This document shows, one piece after another, positions 24,817 through 33,841 of a DNA stretch of 64,000 nt (position 1 is its first letter; every line of letters starts with the position of its first letter). The DNA lies in assembly GCA_035295125.1 (NCBI GenBank), contig DATGJP010000068.1, positions 186,001 through 250,000 on the forward strand. The letters run 5' to 3'. The position numbers and the translations under genes were made by a program. The stretch is from JAICMB01 sp035295125. Lineage in GTDB: Bacteria; Acidobacteriota; Terriglobia; Bryobacterales; Bryobacteraceae. The notes below the pieces were generated by a model. It searched no databases, was not told where the DNA came from, and worked only from the letters and a program-made list of their open reading frames with translations.

Positions 24817-25773
24817 CTATTCCGCCGACGCGGTTGCATAATAACCCTTCCGCGCCTGAACCTTGTATTCCTTATTGTTCGCCTGGATGTCGAGCTTGCG
24901 GAACGACCCATCCTTGGTGGAATTGCTCGGAACGTAGCCAACTGCGTATTGCGACCGCATTTCGTCCTGCAGTTCCTGGAAGGCCTCGCGCAGCGGGTGT
25001 TTGTTGTCGATGCGAAACACCCGGCCACCCGTCTCCTCCGACATGCGCTTCAAATAGCTTTCGCCACCACCGCCGAACCACATGCCCTGCCGTGCGTAGA
25101 AGCCGCGGTCGACGTAGTAGAAGCTGTAAATGATGGCATCGGCTTTTTGCGCCGCCTGAATGGCTTCCTGGATCTTGTAGCGGCTGCCCTGGTCCTCACC
25201 ATCGGTGATCAACACCAGAACCTTGCGGCCCACCTGCCCCTTAAGTTGGTCCGCGGCAGCAAGATAGACAGCGTCATAGAGGATGGTCCCGCGTGGATTG
25301 GAAACAGTCGGTACCGGGCCGGGGTGCATCGCCGCGCCGCTTGTATCGGAGTTCACTTTCAGGTCCTGTAATCCAGCTCGCAAAAGCTTAGGGGAATTCG
25401 TGTAGTCCTGGAGCAGATCCGCGTCCGCGCCGAAACTGATCAGGAATGCCATGTCCTTGGGCCGCAAGACCTGGCCGAAAAACTGTGAGGCGGCATCCTG
25501 TTCGATTCCAATGAGATTTCCCTGACTGGCGCTGACATCGATCAGCAGGCCTATGGTCAGCGGCAAGTCCGTCTCGCGCGTAAAATACTTGATTTCCTGC
25601 TGCTTGCCGTCCTCAAAGACCTTGAAATCGTCTTTACCGAGGTTCCCGACCAGTCCTCCGCCCTTGTTATGAACCGAGAACAGCACATTGACTACATTGA
25701 CTTCGACCTTGATGGTCGGTTCGTCTTGAGCTACGAGGAGCGAAGACACGAGGAGCGCTGCGGCGAATCGCAT
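24817..25773 (-). CDS. Secreted VWFA-domain protein (acidobacterial TIGR03436 type)
   Basis: A 318-residue protein with a signal peptide (about 1-15). The VWA domain covers about residues 70-260; its metal site is visible as Asp79-Ser81-Ser83 in LLIDVSASQGN. The leading segment (VNVLFSVHNKGGGLVGNLG then DDFKVFEDGKQQEIKYF) and the final GYVPSNSTKDGSFRKL block are typical of the VWA family expanded in Acidobacteriota. The role is unknown; probably protein binding in the periplasm or outside the cell. It is divergent from the glycosylase gene at 25820. Confidence 0.9.
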   Translation of the reverse strand: MRFAAALLVSSLLVAQDEPTIKVEVNVVNVLFSVHNKGGGLVGNLGKDDFKVFEDGKQQEIKYFTRETDLPLTIGLLIDVSASQGNLIGIEQDAASQFFGQVLRPKDMAFLISFGADADLLQDYTNSPKLLRAGLQDLKVNSDTSGAAMHPGPVPTVSNPRGTILYDAVYLAAADQLKGQVGRKVLVLITDGEDQGSRYKIQEAIQAAQKADAIIYSFYYVDRGFYARQGMWFGGGGESYLKRMSEETGGRVFRIDNKHPLREAFQELQDEMRSQYAVGYVPSNSTKDGSFRKLDIQANNKEYKVQARKGYYATASAE

Positions 25774-25819
25774 ATTCCAAACTTATACTGGTAGATGCAC
25801 CCCGTTCAAAATCAGTTCC

Positions 25820-26428
25820 ATGCGTAAAGCGATCCTACACCTGAAACGTTCCGATCCCATCATGGCGGGAATCATCGAGCGAGTTGGCCCCTTCCGAATG
25901 CAGTTTCGCGATCCCGATTTTCAAACGCTGGTTCGGTCCATAGTCTATCAACAACTCAGCGGAAAGGTCGCCGCTACGATTTTCGGCAGGCTGCTTGCCG
26001 CGGCGGGCGACGGTCAGGAATTGAGGCCGGAGGGTATCCTCGCGCTAACGGTCGAACAGATGAGGTCCGTCGGACTATCGGGCCAGAAGACGGCTTACAT
26101 TCGAGATCTCGCGGAGCGCACCCTCGCGGGTGAGGTTAATTTCACGATCCTCTCGGAACTGACTGATGACGATGTCATCGCGCAGCTCACTCGCGTTAAA
26201 GGGGTCGGAGTCTGGACCGCCCACATGTTTCTCATGTTTGCCCTTCAGCGGCCTAATATCCTGCCCATCGGCGATTTGGGCGTCCGCATGGCGGTACGCA
26301 AAGCATACCGTCTGCGAGATTTACCGAAGCCCGCAAAAATGGAGAAGATCGCGGCCAAGTGGCACCCTTACTGCTCAATAGCAAGTTGGTATCTCTGGCG
26401 CAGTCTCGATAATCAGGCCGAAATATAG
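25820..26428 (+). CDS. AlkA-like DNA-3-methyladenine glycosylase
   Basis: A 202-residue HhH-GPD base-excision enzyme. The helix-hairpin-helix is LTRVKGVGVWTAHMFLMF (123-140) and the catalytic Asp152 lies in GDLGVRMAVRKAY. It lacks the extra N-terminal domain of E. coli AlkA, like many short bacterial AlkA and yeast MAG-type enzymes. It removes alkylated purines. The first Met could also be one at residue 15, but the full family core needs the longer start. Confidence 0.92.
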   Translation: MRKAILHLKRSDPIMAGIIERVGPFRMQFRDPDFQTLVRSIVYQQLSGKVAATIFGRLLAAAGDGQELRPEGILALTVEQMRSVGLSGQKTAYIRDLAERTLAGEVNFTILSELTDDDVIAQLTRVKGVGVWTAHMFLMFALQRPNILPIGDLGVRMAVRKAYRLRDLPKPAKMEKIAAKWHPYCSIASWYLWRSLDNQAEI

Positions 26429-26482
26429 TGTAAATACCGTTTAACTTGAAACTTAGCCGACTTGGGTGCGTCCGTCTTTAGG

Positions 26483-27517
26483 ATGACGCCCGGCAACTTT
26501 TTGCAAGCGTGGGGTAAGTTACTTCGCGGAAGGATTCCCCTTCTGTCAATCGAGATCACTCGGGAATGTCCTTTACGCTGCCCCGGTTGCTATGCGTATG
26601 GCGACTCACATTTGGGTAACGGAGTGATCCTCAGAGATCTGATCGATTCAAAGGGCAGTGATCTCGTCTCGGGAATTATGAGGTTGGTGGAGCATCACGA
26701 CCCGATTCAATTGTCGCTAGTCGGCGGTGAGCCATTGATGCGGCATCGGGAGTTAAGCAAGCTCTTGCCGATACTGAGCCGGCGAGGCACTTTCACAATG
26801 GTGGTCACCAGCGGTGTGATCCCGATCCCTGAGGAATGGACATCGCTGCCTCGCATAACTGTTGCGGTGTCGATTGATGGGTTAGCGCAGCATCACGACG
26901 TTCGCCGCAACCCGGCTACTTATGAGCGGATTCTCAAGAATATTGCCGGCAGAAAGATCAACGTCCATTGCACGATTGTTCGCGACCACGTGCAGGAAGC
27001 AGGTTATCTCGACACATTCCTGAGCTTCTGGAGCAGCCGTCCGGAAGTGCATCGGATCTGGTTCAGCGTTTATACACCGCAGCTTGGTGAGCAGACTCCC
27101 GAGATGCTGACTCCACAGGATCGTGTCAACCTGACGAGTCAGCTCCCGTCGCTGTCGCGGCGATTCCCCAAACTACTTCTGCCCGACGGCATGGCACAGG
27201 CTTTTCTGACTCCTCCGGAAAACCCGTCGAAATGCATTTTCTCGTCGATGTCGGTGAATTATACGGCCGATTTAAAGACTGTGGTCGAGCCCTGCGTTTT
27301 CGGCGGCAATCCCGATTGCAGCCAGTGCGGCTGTTCCATCAGCGCCGGTTTGCATTGGGTTGGTGGTTTGCGTGCACTGGGTCCTTTGCGTGTCCGGCAT
27401 CTTGTGAGAGGTTCGATGGCTGTCGGCGCCGCGGTCAATCGCATCGCAGGACAGCGCCCGGCTCTACCGCGTTGGGAGCGGGAGCTGAACCGGGTGGATT
27501 CAACGCCCGGGTGCTAA
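26483..27517 (+). CDS. Radical SAM protein of unknown function
   Basis: A radical SAM enzyme with the 4Fe-4S motif CPLRCPGCY near residue 33 and LSLVGGEPLM about 50 residues later (SAM-binding GGE). A second Cys cluster (CVFGGNPDCSQCGCS) near the C-terminus could bind an auxiliary cluster but does not match a standard SPASM set. ATG at 26483 is chosen over a TTG seven codons earlier; neither has a good ribosome site. A small CPCC protein follows 9 bases later. The substrate cannot be deduced. Confidence 0.82.
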   Translation: MTPGNFLQAWGKLLRGRIPLLSIEITRECPLRCPGCYAYGDSHLGNGVILRDLIDSKGSDLVSGIMRLVEHHDPIQLSLVGGEPLMRHRELSKLLPILSRRGTFTMVVTSGVIPIPEEWTSLPRITVAVSIDGLAQHHDVRRNPATYERILKNIAGRKINVHCTIVRDHVQEAGYLDTFLSFWSSRPEVHRIWFSVYTPQLGEQTPEMLTPQDRVNLTSQLPSLSRRFPKLLLPDGMAQAFLTPPENPSKCIFSSMSVNYTADLKTVVEPCVFGGNPDCSQCGCSISAGLHWVGGLRALGPLRVRHLVRGSMAVGAAVNRIAGQRPALPRWERELNRVDSTPGC

Positions 27518-27526
27518 ATTGAACCT

Positions 27527-27841
27527 ATGGCGAAAGGCAAGAGCGATCTGATCGAGATCAAGTGTCCCTGCTGTGAAGCGACACTTCAGTTCGACCCCAA
27601 GCTGAAGGCGGTCATTCGGTTCGAGGAACATAAGAAACCGCCGTCAATCGCCGACATGGAAGAGGCGGTTCGCAAGCTGAAAGGTGAAGAGGCCCGCCGT
27701 TCCGAGGTGTTCGAAAAATCGTTCGAGCAGCACAAGTCGCATAAGCAGGTTTTAGAGCGGAAGTTCGACGAATTGCTCAAGCAGGCGAAGGACAATCCCG
27801 ATACCGCTCCGCCGCCGAAGCGGCCGTTCGATTTCGACTGA
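27527..27841 (+). CDS. Small CPCC zinc-ribbon-like protein, unknown function
   Basis: A 104-residue protein. IKCPCCEATLQFDPKLK (11-27) has a single CPCC knuckle, which could bind metal as a dimer. The rest is a charged helix or coiled coil (about 38-95) with a proline-rich end. It follows the radical SAM gene by 9 bases. It does not look like a peptide precursor of a modified natural product, since no leader/core boundary is evident. Confidence 0.6.
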   Translation: MAKGKSDLIEIKCPCCEATLQFDPKLKAVIRFEEHKKPPSIADMEEAVRKLKGEEARRSEVFEKSFEQHKSHKQVLERKFDELLKQAKDNPDTAPPPKRPFDFD

Positions 27842-27842
27842 T

Positions 27843-28916
27843 TCAATCCCGTCGGTCGCGTGGATTCGTGATCTGCACGAGGTCGTGCGTTTGCCCGGGT
27901 TTGGGTGGCTGCAGCCAGCGCCGCGGCAGCCTCGATACATAAACCAGGCGTTCCACCCAGGGAAGCAGCTTGCGCACGGTCTTGCCATGCAACAACAGGC
28001 TGCCTGCCACCAGGACCGGGTGTGGGATTGTCGTGCAGCATCGTGAACAGATCCCGATTTCGCCGCCTCGCCCCGCGACATGAAGCGATCTCATGCGCCG
28101 CATTTCGTCCGAGTTCCAGATTTCTTCGAGAGACTGGCTTCCAATGTTGCCCAGCGGCGCGCCATCGAGCATGTAGCTCTGGCAGCAGGGGTACACGTCG
28201 CCGTTGTGCTTGACATACATCGGACCGCGCCACAAGTAATGGCACGGGTGAGGCCAATCCTCTGAAGCATGGCCACTGCTGGGATCGAGAACATTGGTCT
28301 CGTCTTCCTTGATTCGGACCAGGTCTACGCCCGGTACCGTGCTCCAGAAGCGCTTGAACTCGTCGACCTCATTGGCGTTGCGCTCCATCCGCACCATCTG
28401 CACCACAACCTGTACCTTCGATTTCCGCTCGTGCTTCATGCGCGCGAACCGGACGAAGTTATCTCGCACCTTCTCGAACTTGGCGCCTTTGCGGTAGAAC
28501 TCGTAGGACTCCTTCGTGGCGCCGTCGAAACTCAGGGTGATGTGTTCCAGAGGTGAATCGAGTATGCGTCGGCACGTCTCTTCGTTGAGAAAAGTGCCGT
28601 TTGTTGAGAGCAGCGTGGAGATGTTGTGGCGATCGCAGTATTCGATGCGATCGAAAATGGCCCGGTCCATGAATGGCTCGCCAAGGCCGATCAACATCAT
28701 GTGTTCGCCGCTTTGCGAAGATTCGCGAACCAGCCGCTCAAAGATGGCGCCCGCCATGTCCTCTTTCGGCTGTTTGTGCGTCTCGCGCGGGCACATCGGA
28801 CAGTACAGGTTGCATTTTGCCGTGGTTTCGACAATGTATTCCACGGGCAGCGCGTTCAATTTTTCGTGACGCCTGAGATACCCCCACAGCAACTTGGCCC
28901 GATTCCATGCCCGCAT
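27843..28916 (-). CDS. Radical SAM/SPASM-type enzyme
   Basis: A 357-residue radical SAM protein. The cluster motif CNLYCPMCPR is at about residues 35-44, with GLGEPFMD and LSFDGATKESYEFYR downstream. A C-terminal twitch/SPASM-like Cys set is present: HPCHYLW, YPCCQSYM, and GICSRCCT. This set fits the SPASM group that modifies peptides or cofactors, but related members act in lipid or membrane chemistry. It ends one base past the small CPCC gene, convergent with it. Substrate unknown. Confidence 0.85.
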   Translation of the reverse strand: MRAWNRAKLLWGYLRRHEKLNALPVEYIVETTAKCNLYCPMCPRETHKQPKEDMAGAIFERLVRESSQSGEHMMLIGLGEPFMDRAIFDRIEYCDRHNISTLLSTNGTFLNEETCRRILDSPLEHITLSFDGATKESYEFYRKGAKFEKVRDNFVRFARMKHERKSKVQVVVQMVRMERNANEVDEFKRFWSTVPGVDLVRIKEDETNVLDPSSGHASEDWPHPCHYLWRGPMYVKHNGDVYPCCQSYMLDGAPLGNIGSQSLEEIWNSDEMRRMRSLHVAGRGGEIGICSRCCTTIPHPVLVAGSLLLHGKTVRKLLPWVERLVYVSRLPRRWLQPPKPGQTHDLVQITNPRDRRD

Positions 28917-28944
28917 GCGCTAAAACCTAATTGTACCCGCTAGC

Positions 28945-30246
28945 ATGCAATCGACCCTTCACGATCGCGTACACAGACTCAATAGTGCCGGTTTTCGGAA
29001 CGACGCCGAGTACGTACTGTATTGTTGCCGGGTGAACCGGCGCGTGGATTGGAACCATGCGCTGGCATATGCGGTCGAATTGGCGAACGAACGCGTTTTA
29101 CCCGTCCTGTTTTATGAGGATCTGGAAGACTCGAATGCTCAGGCAAACTCACGGCATCACGCGTTTGTCGTCGATGGCGTAGAAGGAACGGCGAAACGCT
29201 GCCGCCATTTGGGGATCGGGTATCAGTTTTGCGGATCGTCCGTGGATCAACTGGTCCGAAGCGCGGCCGCGGTAGTCACCGATGACCACCCCAACTCGAA
29301 TTTTCCGGCAATTCTCGACGTCGCATCCTTCGCGGTGGATTCCAGTTGCATCGTACCGATGCGACAGATTGCCAAACGCGAATATGCCGCATATACCATC
29401 CGGCCCAAGATTCACAAACTGCTGCCGCGCTACTTGCGGCCGGTCCCGGAACTTCGAGTTCAAAGACGTTGGCCGGGCGAACCTGTGATCGCACCCGTTC
29501 CCACCAGCCGTGATGTGCCGCCATCGACTGCCTTCCGGGGAGGCTCCGATGCCGCGCGCGAGCGTCTACGGCACTTCCTGAAAGAAGGACTGCGGCGCTA
29601 TGCCGAATTGCGGAATCAACCCTCCGCGCACGCTACGTCGAACCTGAGCCCCTACCTGCATTTCGGCCATATCTCACCGCTCGAGATCGCCCTGGCGGCA
29701 AGCAAAGCCAACGATTTCCTGGAAGAGCTCATCGTGCGACGTGAGCTGGCTTTTAACTTCGCGCGATTCAGCGCGGACCCGGCGTCCATCGCGAACCTTC
29801 CGGATTGGGCCCGCGAAACGCTCCAGGAGCACGCGGACGACGAACGCAATCCACTCTACACGCGCGAACAATTCGAACACGCGCAGACCCACGACCCGCT
29901 TTGGAACGCGGCACAAAAGGAGATGCTGCTGCGTGGAAAAATCCATGGCTACTATCGCATGTACTGGGGCAAGAAAATCCTGGAGTGGTCGCGTACCCCT
30001 CAGGAAGCTGTCGAAACAATGGCATACATCCACGACGTTTGGGCCCTGGACGGACATGATCCGGCGACGTACGCTAACATCCTCTGGTGTCTCGGCCTCC
30101 ACGACCGCCCGTGGCCGGAGCGCCCAATCTTCGGCAAGGTGCGCTATATGTCTTTTGACGGGATGAAACGCAAAACCGACGTCGACGCCTATGTCAGTGA
30201 GATCGAGCATCTCGAACGCACCGTAGAAGACCCTTTGCGCTTATGA
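28945..30246 (+). CDS. phr: Class II CPD photolyase
   Basis: A 433-residue light-driven DNA repair enzyme that reverses cyclobutane pyrimidine dimers with FAD. The C-terminal part is characteristic of class II enzymes: FLEELIVRRELAFNFARF, YYRMYWGKKILEW, ILWCLGLHDRPWPERPIFGK and RYMSFDGM. Class II members are distinct from the class I E. coli type. The ATG at 28945 follows an AT-rich stretch. Its stop overlaps the next gene by four bases. Confidence 0.95.
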   Translation: MQSTLHDRVHRLNSAGFRNDAEYVLYCCRVNRRVDWNHALAYAVELANERVLPVLFYEDLEDSNAQANSRHHAFVVDGVEGTAKRCRHLGIGYQFCGSSVDQLVRSAAAVVTDDHPNSNFPAILDVASFAVDSSCIVPMRQIAKREYAAYTIRPKIHKLLPRYLRPVPELRVQRRWPGEPVIAPVPTSRDVPPSTAFRGGSDAARERLRHFLKEGLRRYAELRNQPSAHATSNLSPYLHFGHISPLEIALAASKANDFLEELIVRRELAFNFARFSADPASIANLPDWARETLQEHADDERNPLYTREQFEHAQTHDPLWNAAQKEMLLRGKIHGYYRMYWGKKILEWSRTPQEAVETMAYIHDVWALDGHDPATYANILWCLGLHDRPWPERPIFGKVRYMSFDGMKRKTDVDAYVSEIEHLERTVEDPLRL

Positions 30247-31088
30247 TCGTCGTAATCACTGGCGCGAGTGGGTTTATTGGCCGGCATCTCACCGGGAAGC
30301 TTCGCGAAGCGGGGCATGTCATTCGCGAGGTGAAGGGGCGTTCGCTTGCCGGACTGCCGCAAGCCATACCGGGGGCCGACGCTGTCATCCATCTGGCCGG
30401 AGAAAACGTCGCCCAACGATGGACCCAGGCGGCTAAGCGCCGCATTCGCGACAGCCGCATCAATGGGACCTGGCAGGTGGTGCAGTCAATCCAGGAAGCC
30501 AATCCGAAGCCGGCTGCGCTGCTCTGTGCCTCTGCGGTCGGGATCTACGGATCGCGCGGCGACGAAGCTCTGGCCGAGGATTCGCGGCCCGGGCTGGGCT
30601 TTCTCGCGAACGTGTGCCTGGAGTGGGAGCGCGAAGCGCGGGCGGCGGAAGCATTCGTTTCCCGCGTGGTTAATCTGCGGTTCGGCGCCGTTCTCGGGCG
30701 CGATGGCGGCGCTTATTCCAAAATGGCCCGCCCGATTCGTTGGGGCGTCGGCGGGCGACTCGGGGACGGAAAGCAATGGCTGCCGTGGGTACATATTGAT
30801 GACGTCGTGGGACTCATTCAATTCTCGCTCGCAAATAGCGGCATCCGAGGACCCATTAACGTCACAGCGCCGAATCCGGTGACAAATGGCAATTTCACAA
30901 ACGCGCTTGCCGCGGCAATGCACCGGCCAGCAATCTTCGCCGTACCGCGGCTGGCGTTGAAGCTGATGTTGGGTGAGATGTCGGAAGTCGTACTCGCAAG
31001 CCAACGCGTGCTTCCCCAGGCCGCGCTGACCGCTGGTTATAAATTCGAGTTTTCCGAAATCGGTCCGGCTCTCGACGCGCTGGTGTAA
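30243..31088 (+). CDS. TIGR01777-type NAD-dependent epimerase
   Basis: A 281-residue short-chain reductase-like protein of the YfcH/TIGR01777 group. The Rossmann motif ITGASGFIGRHL is at residues 5-16, HLAGENVAQRW follows near 50, and WLPWVHIDDVVGLI near 180 is diagnostic. Reaction unknown for the family. It is translationally coupled to the photolyase (overlap ATGA), an association worth noting. It ends 10 bases before the amidohydrolase gene. Confidence 0.9.
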   Translation: MIVVITGASGFIGRHLTGKLREAGHVIREVKGRSLAGLPQAIPGADAVIHLAGENVAQRWTQAAKRRIRDSRINGTWQVVQSIQEANPKPAALLCASAVGIYGSRGDEALAEDSRPGLGFLANVCLEWEREARAAEAFVSRVVNLRFGAVLGRDGGAYSKMARPIRWGVGGRLGDGKQWLPWVHIDDVVGLIQFSLANSGIRGPINVTAPNPVTNGNFTNALAAAMHRPAIFAVPRLALKLMLGEMSEVVLASQRVLPQAALTAGYKFEFSEIGPALDALV

Positions 31089-31098
31089 ACTTGCGGAA

Positions 31099-32379
31099 AT
31101 GCGAGTACTCTTCCTCGGCGCGCTGTCCGCGCTTTGCCTCGCCGCACAGCCGATCGTTTTAAAATCGGCGCGGATGTTCGACGGCCGCGAAATGGTCACG
31201 CCTGGCCTCGTGGTTATAGATGGAAGCCAGATCAAGGCCGTGGGTAAGGGCTCCGCGATTCCTGAACACGCCCGTATACTCGATTTCGGCGATGCGACGA
31301 TCTCGCCGGGCTTCATCGACGCTCACACGCACCTTTCGATGATGTGGACAAACGACTACCGTACGGAAACGATGAACTCGCTGCAGATGACCGTGGCCGA
31401 GCGGGCACTCCGCGCGTCGGAAAACGCCCGCAAGACGATTATGGATGGCTTTACGACCGTCCGCGACGTTGGCGGCAGCGATTTTATCGACGTCGGCCTG
31501 CGCAATGCGATCCGCGCTGGCGTGATTGTCGGCCCGCGAATGCTGGTCTCGGTGCACGCCATCGGCGCGACGGGCGGCCATTGCGACGATCAGGCCGGCT
31601 TCCGCTTTGGACTCTTCGGCGCCGAGACAGGACCTGAGCAAGGCGTCATCAACAGCCCGGACGAGGCTCGCCGTGCCGTCCGCTTCAATCTGAAATACGG
31701 CGCCGACATCATCAAAACCTGCGCCACCGGCGGTGTTCTGTCGCTCACGGACGACATCGACACTCCGCAACTGACACAGGAGGAGTTGAATGCGCTCGTG
31801 GACGAAGCGCACGCGTTGCGGCGCAAGACGGCCGCTCACGCGCACGGAGCGACGGGCGCCAAACGGGCTATCCGGGCGGGGATCGACTCCATCGAGCACG
31901 GCACCTTCCTGGACGACGAAGCGCTCGACATGATGAAAGCCCGCGGCACCTACCTCGTCCCAACCTTGATGGCAGTGCAGGGCGGCCGCGAGAAGCTCGG
32001 CACCGGGGCTTATCCGCCGGCCATTGAAGCCAAGATGAAGGCCGCCATTGCCGCCATCAGCGATACGGTCCGTAAAGCGATTGCCAAGGACGTCAAGATC
32101 GGGCTGGGGACGGACGCGGCCGTTTATCCGCACGGCCGCAACGCGGAGGAGTTCCACCAGATGGCCGATTTGGGTGTGAAGCCGATCGATGCGATGCGCG
32201 CAGGCACGTCGCGTGATGCTGACCTGATCGGCCTCGCTGACCGTATTGGCACCCTCGAATCCGGAAAACTGGCCGACATCGTAGTAATACCTGGTGACCC
32301 AACTCAGAACATTCGCCAAACCGAGAAGGTCTTTTTCGTGATGAAAGAGGGATCGATTGTTAAGAACGACCACCCGTAG
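31099..32379 (+). CDS. Secreted amidohydrolase (imidazolonepropionase/prolidase-like)
   Basis: A 426-residue metal-dependent hydrolase with a signal peptide (about 1-16). The amidohydrolase fold shows FIDAHTHLS with metal His76 and His78, HAHGATGAKRAI, SIEHGTF and GTDAAVYPHG carrying the later ligands. This subgroup includes imidazolonepropionase-like and Xaa-Pro-type enzymes; secretion argues for a peptide or amide substrate outside the cytoplasm. Its last 23 bases overlap the M28 peptidase gene in another frame, so the two probably act in one pathway. Confidence 0.88.
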   Translation: MRVLFLGALSALCLAAQPIVLKSARMFDGREMVTPGLVVIDGSQIKAVGKGSAIPEHARILDFGDATISPGFIDAHTHLSMMWTNDYRTETMNSLQMTVAERALRASENARKTIMDGFTTVRDVGGSDFIDVGLRNAIRAGVIVGPRMLVSVHAIGATGGHCDDQAGFRFGLFGAETGPEQGVINSPDEARRAVRFNLKYGADIIKTCATGGVLSLTDDIDTPQLTQEELNALVDEAHALRRKTAAHAHGATGAKRAIRAGIDSIEHGTFLDDEALDMMKARGTYLVPTLMAVQGGREKLGTGAYPPAIEAKMKAAIAAISDTVRKAIAKDVKIGLGTDAAVYPHGRNAEEFHQMADLGVKPIDAMRAGTSRDADLIGLADRIGTLESGKLADIVVIPGDPTQNIRQTEKVFFVMKEGSIVKNDHP

Positions 32380-33823
32380 CCTTTGTTTTGCCGTTTGCTG
32401 CGCCGCCCTGGCGCAGAGCGATGCCGCCCGGCGGCTGGTGTCGCGTGCCGAAGGAAGCGCAGCGATGATGGACGATCTTCGTGAGCTGTGCGACACCGTC
32501 GGAGGCCGGCCTACCGGGTCGCCCGCGTGCGATCGGGCCGTGGCCTGGGCCGCTAAGAAATTCCGCGATGCGGGTATTGAAAAGGTCAGCATCGAGCCGT
32601 TCACAGTTGCGCACGGTTGGCTACCTGGGACCATCGAGGTGACCGCCATCTCGCCGGAGAAATTCCCAATCCGCGCCGCTGCCGCACCCATGAGCCTGTC
32701 GACGAAAGGGCCGCTCGACCTGCGGGTGGTTGACGTCGGTGACGGGACCCCGGAATCGTTCGCGAAGGCCGGCGCGGCCCTGAAGGGCGCTGCCGCATTG
32801 GTCCACTCGAATGAGATGAAGACGTTGGACGACCTATTCGGCGAATACTTCCGGAACCCCGGGCTCAACGAGGCGGTTACGAAATTTGGCGTGGCGGCGT
32901 TGCTTCTGGAATCATCGCGCCCCCGAGGCTTGCTCTACCGGCACCCCATTGGTCTGGGAGTCAACTATGCGCCTGTTCCGACGGCTGTCATCGCACGTGA
33001 ACCCGCCGAGCGCCTGGCGCGGCTGTCGCAGGTCGGCGAGGCTCGTGTTCACTTTGCCATGACCAATAAGACCGGGGCGCCCATGCAATCGAAGAACGTC
33101 ATTGCGGAGATCACCGGCAGTGAAAAGCCCGAAGAGATCGTGCTGCTAGGCGCGCATCTCGATTCGTGGGAGCTTGGCACGGGCGCAAATGACAACGGTG
33201 TGAATGCCGCCATGGTGATCGACACCGCCCGCGCGTTCCGTGAGCTGGGACTCAAACCCCGTCGGACCGTACGCTTTGCCTTATTCACCGGCGAAGAGCA
33301 GGGCATGTTGGGATCGGAAGCCTACGTGGAGCGCCATAAGGCCGAGATGGACAATCACGTTGCGGTCACGATGTTCGACATCGGCTCCGGCCATACCACC
33401 GGCTTTTATCTGAACGGGCGTGAAGAGATGAAGAAGGCCGTCAACACGGCCTTGGACGCGGCTGGCGGGCTGAATGCCACGGACCAGGTGATGGACGCCA
33501 TCGACGGGACCGATAATTTTGACTTTCTCCTCCAGGGCGTCCCCAATCTCGTCGCGGTGCAGGACGCAGCTCCGTACCTGCCGGACTACCACGCCGAATC
33601 CGACACCTTCGACAAGGTCGACGCGAAGGAAGCCAGGCGCAACGACGCTATCGCCGCGGTGCTGATATGGGGCCTCGCGGAAGCGCCTGAGCGCCCGGCA
33701 AATCGGCAGTCGCGGGCAGAGGTCGAGAAGCTGGTGAAGGATACCAAGCTCGATGAGCAGATGAAAGTTTTCGAGCAGTGGGACGATTTCGTAGCGGGGA
33801 AGCGGGGCATCGCAAAGCGCTAG
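32357..33823 (+). CDS. Secreted M28-family metallopeptidase
   Basis: A 488-residue aminopeptidase/carboxypeptidase of family M28 with two zinc ions. Residues 1-20 are a signal peptide; a PA-like inserted domain is at about 100-230; the catalytic domain follows with His267-Asp269 in GAHLDSWELG, bridging Asp279 in GANDNG, and Glu313-Glu314 in TGEEQG. A TTG start at 32357 is chosen because it gives the full signal peptide; it overlaps the amidohydrolase gene. Likely a peptide-scavenging unit with that gene. Confidence 0.92.
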   Translation: MLRTTTRSLCFAVCCAALAQSDAARRLVSRAEGSAAMMDDLRELCDTVGGRPTGSPACDRAVAWAAKKFRDAGIEKVSIEPFTVAHGWLPGTIEVTAISPEKFPIRAAAAPMSLSTKGPLDLRVVDVGDGTPESFAKAGAALKGAAALVHSNEMKTLDDLFGEYFRNPGLNEAVTKFGVAALLLESSRPRGLLYRHPIGLGVNYAPVPTAVIAREPAERLARLSQVGEARVHFAMTNKTGAPMQSKNVIAEITGSEKPEEIVLLGAHLDSWELGTGANDNGVNAAMVIDTARAFRELGLKPRRTVRFALFTGEEQGMLGSEAYVERHKAEMDNHVAVTMFDIGSGHTTGFYLNGREEMKKAVNTALDAAGGLNATDQVMDAIDGTDNFDFLLQGVPNLVAVQDAAPYLPDYHAESDTFDKVDAKEARRNDAIAAVLIWGLAEAPERPANRQSRAEVEKLVKDTKLDEQMKVFEQWDDFVAGKRGIAKR

Positions 33824-33841
33824 GTGGGTTAACCTAAGCGA

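Noticed and set aside
24760..24905. A 49-codon minus-strand frame upstream of the BrnT remnant with protein-like composition (EAHLETLPIERQAALSDS)
   Set aside because: Bounded by stops, without ATG, GTG or TTG in a suitable place and no ribosome site; too short to support.
27527..27841. The small CPCC protein as a modified-peptide precursor for the radical SAM enzymes
   Set aside because: It is charged and coiled-coil throughout, with no leader/core boundary or Cys/Ser/Thr-rich core.
31159..32868. A 569-codon open frame on the minus strand
   Set aside because: Antisense to the amidohydrolase and M28 genes, with no recognisable motifs.
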